The notes below the pieces were generated by a model. That model did not search any database and was not told the DNA's origin. It saw only the letters and a program-made list of their open reading frames with translations. This document shows positions 45,424 to 54,584 of a DNA stretch of 64,000 nt, piece after piece. The position numbers were made by a program, and so were the translations under genes. This DNA comes from Mycolicibacterium goodii (GTDB lineage Bacteria > Actinomycetota > Actinomycetes > Mycobacteriales > Mycobacteriaceae), in NCBI RefSeq assembly GCF_022370755.2, contig NZ_CP092364.2, forward strand, positions 5,208,001 to 5,272,000, read 5' to 3'. The stretch's first letter is position 1; each line of letters opens with the position of its first letter.

Positions 45424-46331
45424 GTGTGCACGTACCTCCGTGCGAGACGGAACTGGACCGCGGTGATGACAAGGATCACCACGAACAGCACGTAGGCCAT
45501 CGCCGCGGCGTATCCGGCGTCGAACTGCACGAAGGCCCGGTCCCACAGGTAGTACACGATGACGGTTGTGGCGCGCAGTGGTCCACCGCGAGTCGTCGCA
45601 TAGACCTCGTCGAACAACTGCAATGCGTTGATGGTCAGCCACACCACGAGGAAGATGTTCGCGGGTCCGAGCAGCGGCACGGTGATGGTGCGGAACCGGG
45701 TGGACGCCGTCGCGCCGTCGATGGCCGCGGCTTCGTGGAGTTCCGCGGGAACGCCTTGCAGGGCAGCGAGGTACACGATGACCGAGAAGCCGGTCCACCC
45801 CCAGATCGTCATCGCGACGATCACGTACAACGCCTGTGACGGCGACGCCAGGAACGGTTGCGACGATACGCCGACGGCGTTCAGCGCCGCGTTGACCAAA
45901 CCATAGTCACGGTCTGTCAGCCACAGGAAGATGATCCCCTGCGAAATCGTCGAGACCGCCATCGTGATGTACGCCGCGGTGCGGTACACCGAGATGAACC
46001 GCACCGAGCGGTTCAGCGCCGCGGCCACGAGCAGTCCGACGATCATCGTCCCCGGCACGAACAGCGCGGTGTAGATGATCGTGTGTTTGATGGCGTCGAC
46101 GAACACCGGATCGTCGGCCAGCTTGCGATAGTTCTCCAGCCCCACCCAGGGGGTTTCAGGGGTGAGCAGGTCGGAATGCTGAAACGACAGCACCAGAGAC
46201 ATGAGCACCGGCAGCAGCCCGAACACGCCGATCAGCACCACGGCCGGGCTCACCAAGGTCCAGCCCGCCACGTGTTCGGAGTGCCCCAGGCGTTCACGCC
46301 AGGAGTGTCGGGTAGCGACATGTTGGGTCAT
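45420..46331 (-). CDS. ABC sugar transporter permease (MalF-like)
   Basis: 303 residues with six segments and the EAA loop ELHEAAAIDGATASTRFRTI followed by TVPLLGPA. GGPLRAT is the usual conserved loop. ATG 46331 lies 15 bases after the binding-protein stop; its own stop overlaps the next permease start. It pairs with the MalG-like subunit. Confidence 0.87.
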   Translation of the reverse strand: MTQHVATRHSWRERLGHSEHVAGWTLVSPAVVLIGVFGLLPVLMSLVLSFQHSDLLTPETPWVGLENYRKLADDPVFVDAIKHTIIYTALFVPGTMIVGLLVAAALNRSVRFISVYRTAAYITMAVSTISQGIIFLWLTDRDYGLVNAALNAVGVSSQPFLASPSQALYVIVAMTIWGWTGFSVIVYLAALQGVPAELHEAAAIDGATASTRFRTITVPLLGPANIFLVVWLTINALQLFDEVYATTRGGPLRATTVIVYYLWDRAFVQFDAGYAAAMAYVLFVVILVITAVQFRLARRYVHT

Positions 46332-46346
46332 ATCGGCCCCGCCGTA

Positions 46347-47624
46347 TTACTTGCCGGCCAGTGCGGAGTCGGTGGCCTTGGCCGCCGCGTCGAGCGCTGC
46401 AGCAGGCTGTTCCTTGCCCAGCATGACCGACACGATCGCCTGGCCCAGCGCCTCTGATATCGCCGGGTACTGTTCGACCGCCGGGCGGGCCTTCTTCGCG
46501 TTGTTGAGGTTTTCGACGAAAACCGCACTTCCGGGCAGTTTCTGGTCGAGCTGGTCGCGGAACGCCTGCTCGTCGCCCACGGAGTTCCGGGTGGGCAGGT
46601 CACCGGTCTGCAATGAGAACGTCTTGACCTGCTCGGGCGCGGTCAACCATCTGACGAAGTCGATGGACGCCTGCTTGCGCCGGTCGCCGTTGTCGAACAC
46701 CACCCAGTTGTCCGGACCCGAGATCGTCTGATGCGCACCGCTCGATCCCGCGAATGTCGGCATCACCTGCACGCCGTAGTCGATGTCCGACAACTGGCTC
46801 AGGTCCCACGGACCGGTGACCAGCATCCCGACCTTGCCGCTGTTCATGAGTTTGGGGCCGTTCTCGTTGGTGGTGTCGAGGTACAGCGACTTGTCGGTGA
46901 CGGCCATGTCCCGCAGCATGTTGAGCGCGGTGATGCCGGCTTCGGAGTTGAAGGCGGCCCGCTTGTTGTCCGGCGTCAGGATGTCGCCGCCGGCCTCCCA
47001 CAGCATCGGGATGTAGTGCCACACGGTGTCTTCACTGCCGTCGGCCGGGATCAGCCAACCGTACTGTCCTTTGGCGGGATCGGTGAGTTTCGCCGCGGCT
47101 GACCGGAAGTCGTCCCACGTCCAATTCGTCGTGGGTGGCGCGATACCGGCGTCGTCGAAGAGTTTCTTGTTGTAGACGATCGCCAGGTTGTCGACCAGAG
47201 CGGGGATACCGACGACCTTCTCGCCGACAGTCGCGGCCTCACGCTCGGCGGGGTAGAAGTCGTCCCAGTTCCAATCCGCTTGGGACACCACCTCTGACAT
47301 GTCCACCACCTGTGGGATCTTGGCGATGTTGGGCGACCACGATCCGAACATGTAGGCGACATCGGGGGCGCTGCCGCCGCGTACCGCGGTCAGCACCTTC
47401 TGCAGCACCAGGTCGTTGCTCGAGTAGAGCTCGGTGACGTGGACGTCGGGGTGTTCCTGGTTGTATCGGCTGATCAGCGCTTTGAAGGCTTCGCCCTCGG
47501 TGTCCTGGTAACCGTGCCACACCGCGATCTCGATCGGACCCGATGATGACGAGCCGCCGCCGCATGCCGTGAGCAGGCAGGCGAGAGCGGTGACCACGGC
47601 CAGGCATATCCAGCGTCGTATCAC
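46347..47624 (-). CDS. ABC sugar transporter binding lipoprotein
   Basis: 425-residue lipoprotein of solute-binding family 1. GTG 47624 has AAGGAG eight bases upstream and gives the signal MIRRWICLAVVTALACLLTA followed by the lipid-modified Cys; the longer frame from 47672 is rejected. Ligand-domain features are VWHGYQDTEGEAFKALISRY and PDVAYMFGSW. It captures the sugar that the MalF/MalG-like pair imports. Ligand unknown, but its GH4, kinase and isomerase neighbours point to galactosides or amino sugars. Confidence 0.85.
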   Translation of the reverse strand: MIRRWICLAVVTALACLLTACGGGSSSSGPIEIAVWHGYQDTEGEAFKALISRYNQEHPDVHVTELYSSNDLVLQKVLTAVRGGSAPDVAYMFGSWSPNIAKIPQVVDMSEVVSQADWNWDDFYPAEREAATVGEKVVGIPALVDNLAIVYNKKLFDDAGIAPPTTNWTWDDFRSAAAKLTDPAKGQYGWLIPADGSEDTVWHYIPMLWEAGGDILTPDNKRAAFNSEAGITALNMLRDMAVTDKSLYLDTTNENGPKLMNSGKVGMLVTGPWDLSQLSDIDYGVQVMPTFAGSSGAHQTISGPDNWVVFDNGDRRKQASIDFVRWLTAPEQVKTFSLQTGDLPTRNSVGDEQAFRDQLDQKLPGSAVFVENLNNAKKARPAVEQYPAISEALGQAIVSVMLGKEQPAAALDAAAKATDSALAGK

Positions 47625-47685
47625 GGTAGGCACTCCTTGTTCGGCGGCGGGATCGAGATGGGTGGAGTTCATGGGCGGTCGGCTC

Positions 47686-48996
47686 TCACAGTGCTGGTGT
47701 CGATCGCAGGGCTTCGGGCAGCAGATCTCCGTGTGCAGCGGTCAGTTCGTCACACAGCTCCCAGATCTGGTCGACGGTGAGGGTGGCCGCGGTGTTGGGG
47801 TCGACCATGGCCGCGGCACGCACCAGACGCGGATCCCCCTCGATCGCGGCGCGGACCGTCAGGTCGACAGGGCCGAGGAAGTTCCGGTTGAGTGCGGCGC
47901 ATTGCGGTGGCAGGTCACCCACACGCATCGGGTGCGCGCCAAGGGCGTCGAGGGTTGTGGGGACCTCGACCGCCAGTCCGTCCGGCAGGTTGGTGATGAG
48001 GCCCTGGTTGACGACGTTTGCCGAGATGACTCTGGTGGTTCCCGTTTCCAGGGAGTGGATGACCTGTGGTGCGTACTCGGTCGATCCGGTGTCGATGGGT
48101 AGTGTCTCGGCGTCTGCCAACTCGGCACGGATTCTGGCGTACTCGGCCAGGTTCGCCTCACTGATCGAGACGTACTCGCCGATGTTGATCCGCAACCGGT
48201 CGAGCTCCCTGGGGTTGTGCACGTACCAGGGCACGTACTCGCTGGAGTGTTCGCTGGTCTCGGTCGGGTAGTAGCCCAGCCGTCGGTACATGTCGACCCG
48301 CACGCGACGCTGCAGTTCCGGATCGGCCGCGATGCGCCGGTCCAGTTGGGGATACAGGTTCTGGCCGTCGCGTTCCCACCGCAGCACCCACGCCTGGTGG
48401 TTGACGCCCGCGGACCAGTACGAAACCTCCTCGTAGGGAACGTCGATCAGATCACACAGCCCGACCATGGTCCAGTACACGGAGTGGCACAATCCGAGTA
48501 CCTTCACGCGTGGCGCGACGTGGTGCAGGAACGTGACGTTCATCGCCATCGGGTTGGTGTAGTTCAGCAGCCAGGCGTCGGGGCACATCTCCTGCATGTC
48601 CCTGGCAATGCCGGCGAGGACCGGGAAGGTGCGCAGGCCGCGGAAGATTCCGCCGATGCCGATGGTGTCTCCGATGGTCTGATTCAGCCCGTATCTGGCC
48701 GGGATCTCGAAGTCCCGCACGGTGGCCTCGTGCATGCCGACCTGGATGACGTTGATGACGTAGTCGGCGCCGTCGAGTGCACGCCGTCGTTCGGTGGTGG
48801 CGGTGATCTCCGGGTCGGCGTCCGCCGCGCGGGCGGTCGCCCGCGCGATCGCTTCCGCGGTTCCCAGGCGCTCGGGGTTGATGTCGTGCAGCATGATCCG
48901 GGTCGTGGCGAGTTCGGGGAACGACAGGATGTCGCCGAGAAGTTCGCGGGTGAACTCGACACTGCCCGCGCCGATGATCGCGACCGTGGGTTTCAT
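47686..48996 (-). CDS. Family 4 glycoside hydrolase, alpha-galactosidase (MelA)-like
   Basis: 436 residues of GH4, the NAD+- and Mn2+-dependent glycosidases. Rossmann GAGSVEF (residues 9-15), NYTNPMAMN, and the metal-ligand Cys-His in LCHSVYW and GVNHQAW are intact. This arrangement fits alpha-galactosidase or alpha-glucuronidase rather than the 6-phospho type. Some GH4 enzymes act on alpha-galactosides by oxidation-elimination. It overlaps the EamA gene by four bases and lies 61 bases before the binding protein. Cytosolic, acting on the imported glycoside. Confidence 0.82.
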   Translation of the reverse strand: MKPTVAIIGAGSVEFTRELLGDILSFPELATTRIMLHDINPERLGTAEAIARATARAADADPEITATTERRRALDGADYVINVIQVGMHEATVRDFEIPARYGLNQTIGDTIGIGGIFRGLRTFPVLAGIARDMQEMCPDAWLLNYTNPMAMNVTFLHHVAPRVKVLGLCHSVYWTMVGLCDLIDVPYEEVSYWSAGVNHQAWVLRWERDGQNLYPQLDRRIAADPELQRRVRVDMYRRLGYYPTETSEHSSEYVPWYVHNPRELDRLRINIGEYVSISEANLAEYARIRAELADAETLPIDTGSTEYAPQVIHSLETGTTRVISANVVNQGLITNLPDGLAVEVPTTLDALGAHPMRVGDLPPQCAALNRNFLGPVDLTVRAAIEGDPRLVRAAAMVDPNTAATLTVDQIWELCDELTAAHGDLLPEALRSTPAL

Positions 48997-49958
48997 GCGC
49001 GGCTCCTCGTGGTCTCGGGTGCGACGACCGCCGCAGTTGGTGCCTCACCGCGCTTTTCGTCGCTGTAGACCATCAGCGTGGACCCGAGCAGCGCCAACAC
49101 GATGCCGACTGCACCGTACGGTGTTGGCAGCGTCTGGTAGGCGATCAGGGATACGACGATGGTGAGGGCAGGCGCGAGCGCGTTGGTGGTGGGTGCCACG
49201 ATGGTGGCCTTTCCGCGGCTGAGAGCCATCACCAAGAACAGCGCGCCGACCGCGTTGAGTATCTGAGTGCCTGCGGTCAAAGCCGGTGCTTGCCAGGGGA
49301 ACCCGGCGGGGATGCCGCCCATCGAGATCACCGCGACCGGTATCAGTGCGATGGCGGTGATTGCCATCCAGCCGAAGGTGGTGGCCTCGTTGACCCCGAT
49401 GGTTGCGGTCTTGCGCATGAAATAGGCCTGGACGCCCCAGGCGACGCAGATCAGGATCGCCAGTGGCAACCAGGGTCCCGAGGAGACATCCGATTCACCA
49501 CCGGTGATGCTGAACAGCACGATGGCGGCCAGCGCCGCGACCAGGCCGAGCGTGGCCAGCCCGCTGATGCGTTCACGCAGCAGCACCATCGCCATCAACA
49601 CCGTGATCGCGGGGGAGATCGAGACGATCGGGAAGATCAGGTACGCCGGGCCCATGGTGAGGGCCTGGAACAACAGCAACTGGCCGCCCGCACCGGTGAG
49701 ACCGATGAGCAGGCCGTAGAAGGCGGCCTTCGGCCGCCGGTCGAACCGTTGACGCCGCAGCGCGAACGCCGCGGGGATGATCATGGTCAGCGCCCAGATG
49801 CAGTAGATCATCTCGTCGGGGTAGCCGTACCAGGTGGCAGGCAGGGCCGAGAATGCACCCCAGACGCCCCAGAAGATGACTAGGAGGGTTGCGTAGAAGA
49901 TCCAGCTGCGCGGGTGGCGGGTCGAGGCTGTCGGTGAATCCGACTGTGGCATGGTCAT
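48993..49958 (-). CDS. EamA/DMT-family transporter
   Basis: 321 residues with about ten membrane segments and the duplicated EamA/RhaT-like fold. It lies inside the sugar catabolic operon, 21 bases after the kinase gene and overlapping the GH4 gene. Drug/metabolite transporters move sugars, amino acids or metabolites, so this could export a by-product or be a second uptake path. No substrate is evident. ATG 49958. Confidence 0.8.
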   Translation of the reverse strand: MTMPQSDSPTASTRHPRSWIFYATLLVIFWGVWGAFSALPATWYGYPDEMIYCIWALTMIIPAAFALRRQRFDRRPKAAFYGLLIGLTGAGGQLLLFQALTMGPAYLIFPIVSISPAITVLMAMVLLRERISGLATLGLVAALAAIVLFSITGGESDVSSGPWLPLAILICVAWGVQAYFMRKTATIGVNEATTFGWMAITAIALIPVAVISMGGIPAGFPWQAPALTAGTQILNAVGALFLVMALSRGKATIVAPTTNALAPALTIVVSLIAYQTLPTPYGAVGIVLALLGSTLMVYSDEKRGEAPTAAVVAPETTRSRA

Positions 49959-49979
49959 GGTGGGCTCGATTCGGTCGAA

Positions 49980-50960
49980 TCAGGGTGTGGGGGTGGCGAG
50001 TTGGTGGAGCGCGTCGGCGTCCAACGGACGGCCGACGTGTTTTGCCGCGTAGAGAGCGGCGCCGAGCGCAGGATCGAGAAGTGGACGTTTCAGGTCGTAC
50101 TTCGTGGGCCGCGCGGCGAGCGCGGTGGCGAACATCTGCAGGAAGTCCGTTCCGGAGAACATTCCGCCCGAGTACGACACCGGTACGGTCTCGTGTTCGG
50201 TGAAGCCGACCAGCCTGGCGGTCGTGTGGACCAGCTCGACGAGTTCGTCGGCCGCTCTGGCGAGGATCGACCTGGCGGCGTCGTCACCGTCGCGCGCGGC
50301 ATCGCACACCGTCGTCGCCAGCGCGGCGATCTTGCTGCGGTTGCCGGACCACTTGTCGATGACAAGGCTGACGACGTCGAGATCGCCGTCGAGTTCCAGA
50401 CGTTCACGGAACATCGTGTGGAGGGTGGTGCGGGGAAGTCGGCCGTCACTCATCCTCGTGAACGTGTTGAGCCCTTGTGTGGCAACCCAGTAGGCCGAGC
50501 CCTCGTCGCCGAACAGTTCACCCCAACCGCCGACCCGACGGCCGACGCCTTGGCGTTCGCCGTAGGTCATGGAGCCGGTGCCGCTGATGACGTTGACACC
50601 GTCCGCGCAGGCCAGCGAGCCGGCCCAGCCGCACACCATGTCGTTGTCGCAACGGTAGCGTTCGTGCCCGAGTACCCGTGCAGGCACCGCGTCGAGGCGT
50701 TCGATGTCGGCGCTGGCCTCGCCGTAACCGGGGAGGCCGAAGAACGCGGCGTCGATGTCGGCGGGCGTACCACCGGCCTGCGCGCAGATCTCGGAGATTC
50801 CCTGCGCGAGGACATGTTCGACGACTTCGAAGCCGTCGTTGAAGTAGTAGGACGTCGGCGCCGTGGCGCGCGCCAGTGTCCGTCCCCGGTCATCGATGAG
50901 GGCGAATGCGGTTTTCGATCCGCCGCCGTCCACCCCGAGATAGCGCGCCATGTCGGTCAT
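49980..50960 (-). CDS. BadF/BadG/BcrA-type sugar kinase (N-acetylglucosamine kinase-like)
   Basis: 326 residues of the ASKHA fold. Phosphate 1 is LGVDGGGSKT, and the adenosine region has VNVISGTGSMTYG and GGWGELFGDEGSAYW, the mark of N-acetylhexosamine kinases. It would phosphorylate an amino sugar, for example GlcNAc, GalNAc or galactosamine, at C6 using ATP. ATG 50960 overlaps the SIS gene stop by four bases (ATGA); the longer frame to 51551 lies inside the SIS gene. Cytosolic. Confidence 0.83.
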   Translation of the reverse strand: MTDMARYLGVDGGGSKTAFALIDDRGRTLARATAPTSYYFNDGFEVVEHVLAQGISEICAQAGGTPADIDAAFFGLPGYGEASADIERLDAVPARVLGHERYRCDNDMVCGWAGSLACADGVNVISGTGSMTYGERQGVGRRVGGWGELFGDEGSAYWVATQGLNTFTRMSDGRLPRTTLHTMFRERLELDGDLDVVSLVIDKWSGNRSKIAALATTVCDAARDGDDAARSILARAADELVELVHTTARLVGFTEHETVPVSYSGGMFSGTDFLQMFATALAARPTKYDLKRPLLDPALGAALYAAKHVGRPLDADALHQLATPTP

Positions 50961-52099
50961 TTCTCCATCGGATAGATCGTGACGCCTCTGACGACGCGGC
51001 TGACCTCCCCGGACGGGAACGGATTGTCCGGGCTCTTGCCGTATTCCAGCGACGAGAACAGGGCGAGATACTGCGCGAACACCAGGTACGGCAGGGCCAC
51101 TTGTGCATCGTCGAGACCGCCCAGGCCGGGCAGCACGATCGCCGAGCCGAAACTCGTCGGAATCGGCTCGGCGGTCAGCACTTTCACGGCGTCCTGTCCC
51201 AACTGGTCGCGCAGTTCGGCGATGATGTCGAGGTCGTACCGGCGCGTGTACGGGTCGGTGGAGACATATACGACGGCCAGGGTGTCGGCGTCGAGCACCG
51301 ATTTGGGCCCGTGCCGGAATCCCAGCGATGAGTCGAAGTACGTGACGACCTCGCCCGCGGTGAGTTCGAGAAGTTTCAGCGCCGATTCGCGGGCGAGTCC
51401 GGTCAGCGGCCCACTGCCGAGGTAGACGAATCGTTGCTTCTTGGCCCGGGCGAGGTCGCGGATGTCGGCCCGCAGACCGGCGACGTGCTCGGCCGCGGTG
51501 GCCAGGGCCTCCACGCTGCCGGGTTGTGCCTGTCCCAGCAGCAGCAGGCACGACAACAACATCGACGTCAGGCTCGACGTCATCGCGAAACCCGTATCGT
51601 TGGTGCGTACGGGCATGTAGACGACCCGCGAGTTGGGACGGTCCTCATGGGTGCGTCCGAGGGTGCCCTGAGGGTCACACGTGAAGATCAGATGCCACAC
51701 ATCGGTGACGAGTTGATCGGCCAGCTGCGTGGTCGCCACACTTTCCGGGCTGTTTCCCGACCGGCCGAACGATACGAGCAGTGTGGGCGTATCGCGCTCG
51801 AAGTGGTCCATCGGTGCGGCGACGATGTCGGTGGTGGCGATGGCCTCGACCCGATGGTTCAGGTTGCGGCGCAGAGACGGTGCGACGATGTCGCCGATGA
51901 ATGCCGAACTGCCTGCCCCGGTGAGGATCACGCGCAGACCGGGACGTTCGACGATGGGGCGCAGAAAGTCGGCGAGGCCGTCATCGGCACGGGCGGCGAT
52001 CTCACGCCACGCGTCGGGTTGCTGGGCGATCTCGACCACCGTTGCGTCACCGTCGGGTTCGGCTTGGGCATCCGCGGGGTGGGTCTGTGGGCTGGTCAT
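50957..52099 (-). CDS. agaS: SIS-domain sugar-phosphate deaminase/isomerase, AgaS-like
   Basis: 380 residues with two SIS domains. The first has LTGAGSSAFIGD and FGRSGNSPES; the second has YLGSGPLTGLARESALKLLE and FDSSLGFRHGPKS. AgaS acts on galactosamine 6-phosphate, releasing ammonia to give tagatose 6-phosphate. Length is as expected. ATG 52099 overlaps the GatZ-like stop by four bases. The kinase and GatZ neighbours fit a galactosamine-type route. Confidence 0.83.
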   Translation of the reverse strand: MTSPQTHPADAQAEPDGDATVVEIAQQPDAWREIAARADDGLADFLRPIVERPGLRVILTGAGSSAFIGDIVAPSLRRNLNHRVEAIATTDIVAAPMDHFERDTPTLLVSFGRSGNSPESVATTQLADQLVTDVWHLIFTCDPQGTLGRTHEDRPNSRVVYMPVRTNDTGFAMTSSLTSMLLSCLLLLGQAQPGSVEALATAAEHVAGLRADIRDLARAKKQRFVYLGSGPLTGLARESALKLLELTAGEVVTYFDSSLGFRHGPKSVLDADTLAVVYVSTDPYTRRYDLDIIAELRDQLGQDAVKVLTAEPIPTSFGSAIVLPGLGGLDDAQVALPYLVFAQYLALFSSLEYGKSPDNPFPSGEVSRVVRGVTIYPMEK

Positions 52100-53415
52100 C
52101 GAGCGGCTCCAATGGTCAGTGCGGTGGTATGGTCGGCGGCCCGGCAAGCGGAGGCGTAGGGCCGAAGTGCGTCGCGTACTCGATCGATCACGATCGATTG
52201 CGGGTCGGAGCTGAGTTCACCGGCCCGGATCCGGTCGTACTGGGCCGGTAGGTACTGGCTGACGAGCGGCGCGGGAATGCCCGTTCGCCGCAGATTGGCG
52301 AGGAGGGCGCGTCGCGCAGCGTCGACCTCGGGATCGGCCCAGTAGTAGCGCAACCGATCGCTGTAGCTGTACCGCCTGGCGGTGCGCTGGGTGACGGGAT
52401 CGCCCTCGTAATAGCTCTGCCAGTACCGGGGCTCGGCGAGCATCCTGCGTTCGATGACCTCGATCAGATTCGCGCACGACGGCGGTTCGACGAGTTCCGT
52501 CTCGATGTGGCTCAGTGCGAACAGCGCCTCGCGCATGGCGAAGGTGAGCCAGGGGCCGACTTTGAGGATGGCCCAATGATCCTCCACCAACTCGCGCAGT
52601 CGATCCGGTTTCTGGTAATCGGTCGAATGCGCCTCGAACACCAGGTTGGCTTCGGTGTCGAGAACGCGGCGCAGTTCGGTGGTGGCCGTGCGCTCGTAGT
52701 CGATGACGTTGAGGTGGTCGAACTCCACGCCCGGTTGAACCACGAGCGCGATGACCCGCGGCCACACATGCGCCAGTCCAACCGCGTCGAACGCGGCCCG
52801 GTGTGCCTCGATCGTCCGCCGGGCGCGCTCGGCAGGCGTCGGCGTCAGTCGAGTCAGCGTCTCGTGGGCGCCGCCAGGAACCGGGACCTCGGTGCCGATG
52901 ACGTACACCGGTGGCTCGATACCGAGGCGGTGCGCGGCGGCCTCGGAGACCTGCAGGAGCCGCGCCGACCGGCGGGCCACGACCTCGTCGGACAGGACAA
53001 CCGGATCGTCGGCGCACGACATGCTGCAGTCGAGGTGGATCTTGCGGTAGCCGGCCTCGACGTAGGCAGCGATGAGTGTGTCGGCGTTGGCCATCGCCGC
53101 CGCGGCGGGTTGGTCCTGCCAGCGGTTGGGGCCGAGGTGGTCACCGCCCAGCACCACGCGGTCGCGGTCGAATCCGTGCTCGTCGGCGATTCCGAGCACC
53201 AGGTCGCGGAAGTCGGCGGGTCTCAGACCGGTGTAACCGCCGAACTGGTCGACCTGGTTCGACGTGGCCTCGATGAGCACGAAGCTGCTGTCGTCGGCTG
53301 CTTGCGCGATCGCTGCCGCCACCACGGTGGGGTGCGCCGAGCAGACCGAATACACACCGACCGGTTCGCCTGCCTTGTGCCGCCGGATCATCTCGGGAAT
53401 CCACTGCGCGGTCAT
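52096..53415 (-). CDS. GatZ/KbaZ-family protein (tagatose-6-phosphate metabolism)
   Basis: 439 residues of the GatZ/KbaZ family. GVYSVCSAHPTVVAAAIA, LGGDHLGPNRWQ and KIHLDCSMSCADDP are conserved. In enterics it is the non-catalytic partner of a tagatose-bisphosphate aldolase, but GatY/KbaY is absent here. Some family members are recalled as tagatose 6-phosphate 4-epimerases, which would act alone and feed fructose 6-phosphate to glycolysis. ATG 53415 has AAGGAG about ten bases upstream and overlaps the end of a small upstream frame. First recognised enzyme gene of the operon. Confidence 0.82.
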   Translation of the reverse strand: MTAQWIPEMIRRHKAGEPVGVYSVCSAHPTVVAAAIAQAADDSSFVLIEATSNQVDQFGGYTGLRPADFRDLVLGIADEHGFDRDRVVLGGDHLGPNRWQDQPAAAAMANADTLIAAYVEAGYRKIHLDCSMSCADDPVVLSDEVVARRSARLLQVSEAAAHRLGIEPPVYVIGTEVPVPGGAHETLTRLTPTPAERARRTIEAHRAAFDAVGLAHVWPRVIALVVQPGVEFDHLNVIDYERTATTELRRVLDTEANLVFEAHSTDYQKPDRLRELVEDHWAILKVGPWLTFAMREALFALSHIETELVEPPSCANLIEVIERRMLAEPRYWQSYYEGDPVTQRTARRYSYSDRLRYYWADPEVDAARRALLANLRRTGIPAPLVSQYLPAQYDRIRAGELSSDPQSIVIDRVRDALRPYASACRAADHTTALTIGAAR

Positions 53416-53600
53416 GGCCTGACGCTCCTTGCCGCGCGGTCGGCGTGTGCGCCCTCGGGGAAGCGCCCGACGACGCCGTTGGGGTCCGCGGGCGCGCTGA
53501 CGTGCACACCTTGCATCGCAACGCTTTCCGCGACAGGCACCGCCTTGGCCGCCGACCTCACATGAGGACCTGCCGATTCAGCGGGGGTGGTGAACAACAT
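53412..53600 (-). CDS. Possible small ORF upstream of the GatZ-like gene
   Basis: A 62-codon frame (ATG 53600; a GTG at 53561 would give 49 codons) ends with a TGA that overlaps the GatZ-like ATG by four bases. It has G+C-rich third positions typical of genes here, and reads MLFTTPAESAGPHVRSAAK at its start. No domain is recognised. The overlap suggests coupling, but GatZ has its own Shine-Dalgarno and the frame may be chance. Confidence 0.25.
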   Translation of the reverse strand: MLFTTPAESAGPHVRSAAKAVPVAESVAMQGVHVSAPADPNGVVGRFPEGAHADRAARSVRP

Positions 53601-53652
53601 GCGTAGATCATGAGAAGCTCGCTCAAAGCGCGCAATACAAATCCATGAAGCG

Positions 53653-53667
53653 ATCAGTAAAACTGAT
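53653..53667. promoter_or_regulatory. Operator candidate between gatZ-like and deoR genes
   Basis: ATCAGT-AAA-ACTGAT, a perfect inverted repeat in the divergent region. Flanking GCTCAAA (near 53622) and TTTGAGC (near 53670) form an outer pair. DeoR-type repressors often bind such sites to control the sugar operon and their own gene. Confidence 0.5.
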
Positions 53668-53706
53668 TGTTTGAGCGGCGGCGCAAAGAACACGGAGGAG
53701 TCAGCG

Positions 53707-54492
53707 ATGTCGATCAAGCGCACGGACCGAATGCGTGAGGTTCTCGCCCTGCTCCGCGGACGGGGCGAGGTGGCCTCGCAGGTGCTCTGCGCCGAGCTCA
53801 AGATCTCGGCGGCGACGCTGCGCCGCGATCTCAGCGAACTCGAGGAGCAGGGCTTGCTGGTGCGGACCCACGGCGGTGCGCGAGCGGTCGATCCGAGCGA
53901 CAGCGAGATCCCGGTGCGTCTGCGTGATCACCGGATGGTCGCCATCAAACGGCGCATCGCCCAGCACGCGGCGGCGCTCGTGCCCGCCGGACAGCAGGCC
54001 GTCGCCCTCACCGGCGGCATCACCACCGGTGAGGTGGCGCGAGCCCTTCGCGGGCGGTCGCAGATCACGATCGTCACGAATTCGCTGACGATCGCGGCGG
54101 ACTGCGCCGTCGACGCACACATGAAGGTGATCATGACCGGTGGCGTGGTCCGCTCGAAATCCCTTGAGGCCGTCGGCCCGATGTCCGAGCACGCGTTCCA
54201 GGTGATCACCGTCGGCACCGCGGTGCTCGGCGCCGACGGAATGTCGGCCGACCTCGGCGCCACCACATTCGACGAGGGCGAGGCACGCACCGCGATCGCC
54301 ATGGCGTCCAACGCTCAACGCGTCGTGGTCGCCGTCGACGGTTCGAAGATCGGCAAGGTGACGTTGGCGAAAATGGTGCCGCTCAACCGGATCGATCATC
54401 TGGTCACCGATTCGACCGCGGATCGGGGTGAGCTGGAACGGATCACCGCGGCCGGGGTCCAGGTACACGTCGTAGATGTCAGCGACGGTTGA
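53707..54492 (+). CDS. DeoR-family sugar-operon repressor
   Basis: 261 residues: N-terminal DeoR HTH (RMREVLALLRGRGEVASQVL, SAATLRRDLSELEEQGLLVR), HGGA, then a sugar-phosphate-sensing C-terminal domain (ITTGEVARAL, ITIVTNSLTIA, ADGMSADLGATTFDEGEA). It would release the operator when a sugar phosphate binds. ATG 53707 has GGAGGAG six bases upstream; the TTG at 53671 is not needed. Divergent from gatZ-like, so it probably controls the 43-53 kb operon. Ends at a terminator near 54525. Confidence 0.87.
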   Translation: MSIKRTDRMREVLALLRGRGEVASQVLCAELKISAATLRRDLSELEEQGLLVRTHGGARAVDPSDSEIPVRLRDHRMVAIKRRIAQHAAALVPAGQQAVALTGGITTGEVARALRGRSQITIVTNSLTIAADCAVDAHMKVIMTGGVVRSKSLEAVGPMSEHAFQVITVGTAVLGADGMSADLGATTFDEGEARTAIAMASNAQRVVVAVDGSKIGKVTLAKMVPLNRIDHLVTDSTADRGELERITAAGVQVHVVDVSDG

Positions 54493-54524
54493 GGTCTGGA
54501 CGCTTCCCGTTCGTAACGCAGCGG

Positions 54525-54543
54525 CGGCCGTGGGGCCGTTTTT
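54525..54543 (+). terminator. Rho-independent terminator after the deoR-like gene
   Basis: CGGCC-GTGG-GGCCG followed by TTTTT. Outer complementary segments (GTAACG and CGTTAC, CGGCGG and CCGCCG) extend the hairpin and make it usable by the convergent ABC operon, which ends at 54585. Confidence 0.75.
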
Positions 54544-54584
54544 CCGCCGTGACGTTACAAACGGCGCCCGCAAACGCATGTCTC

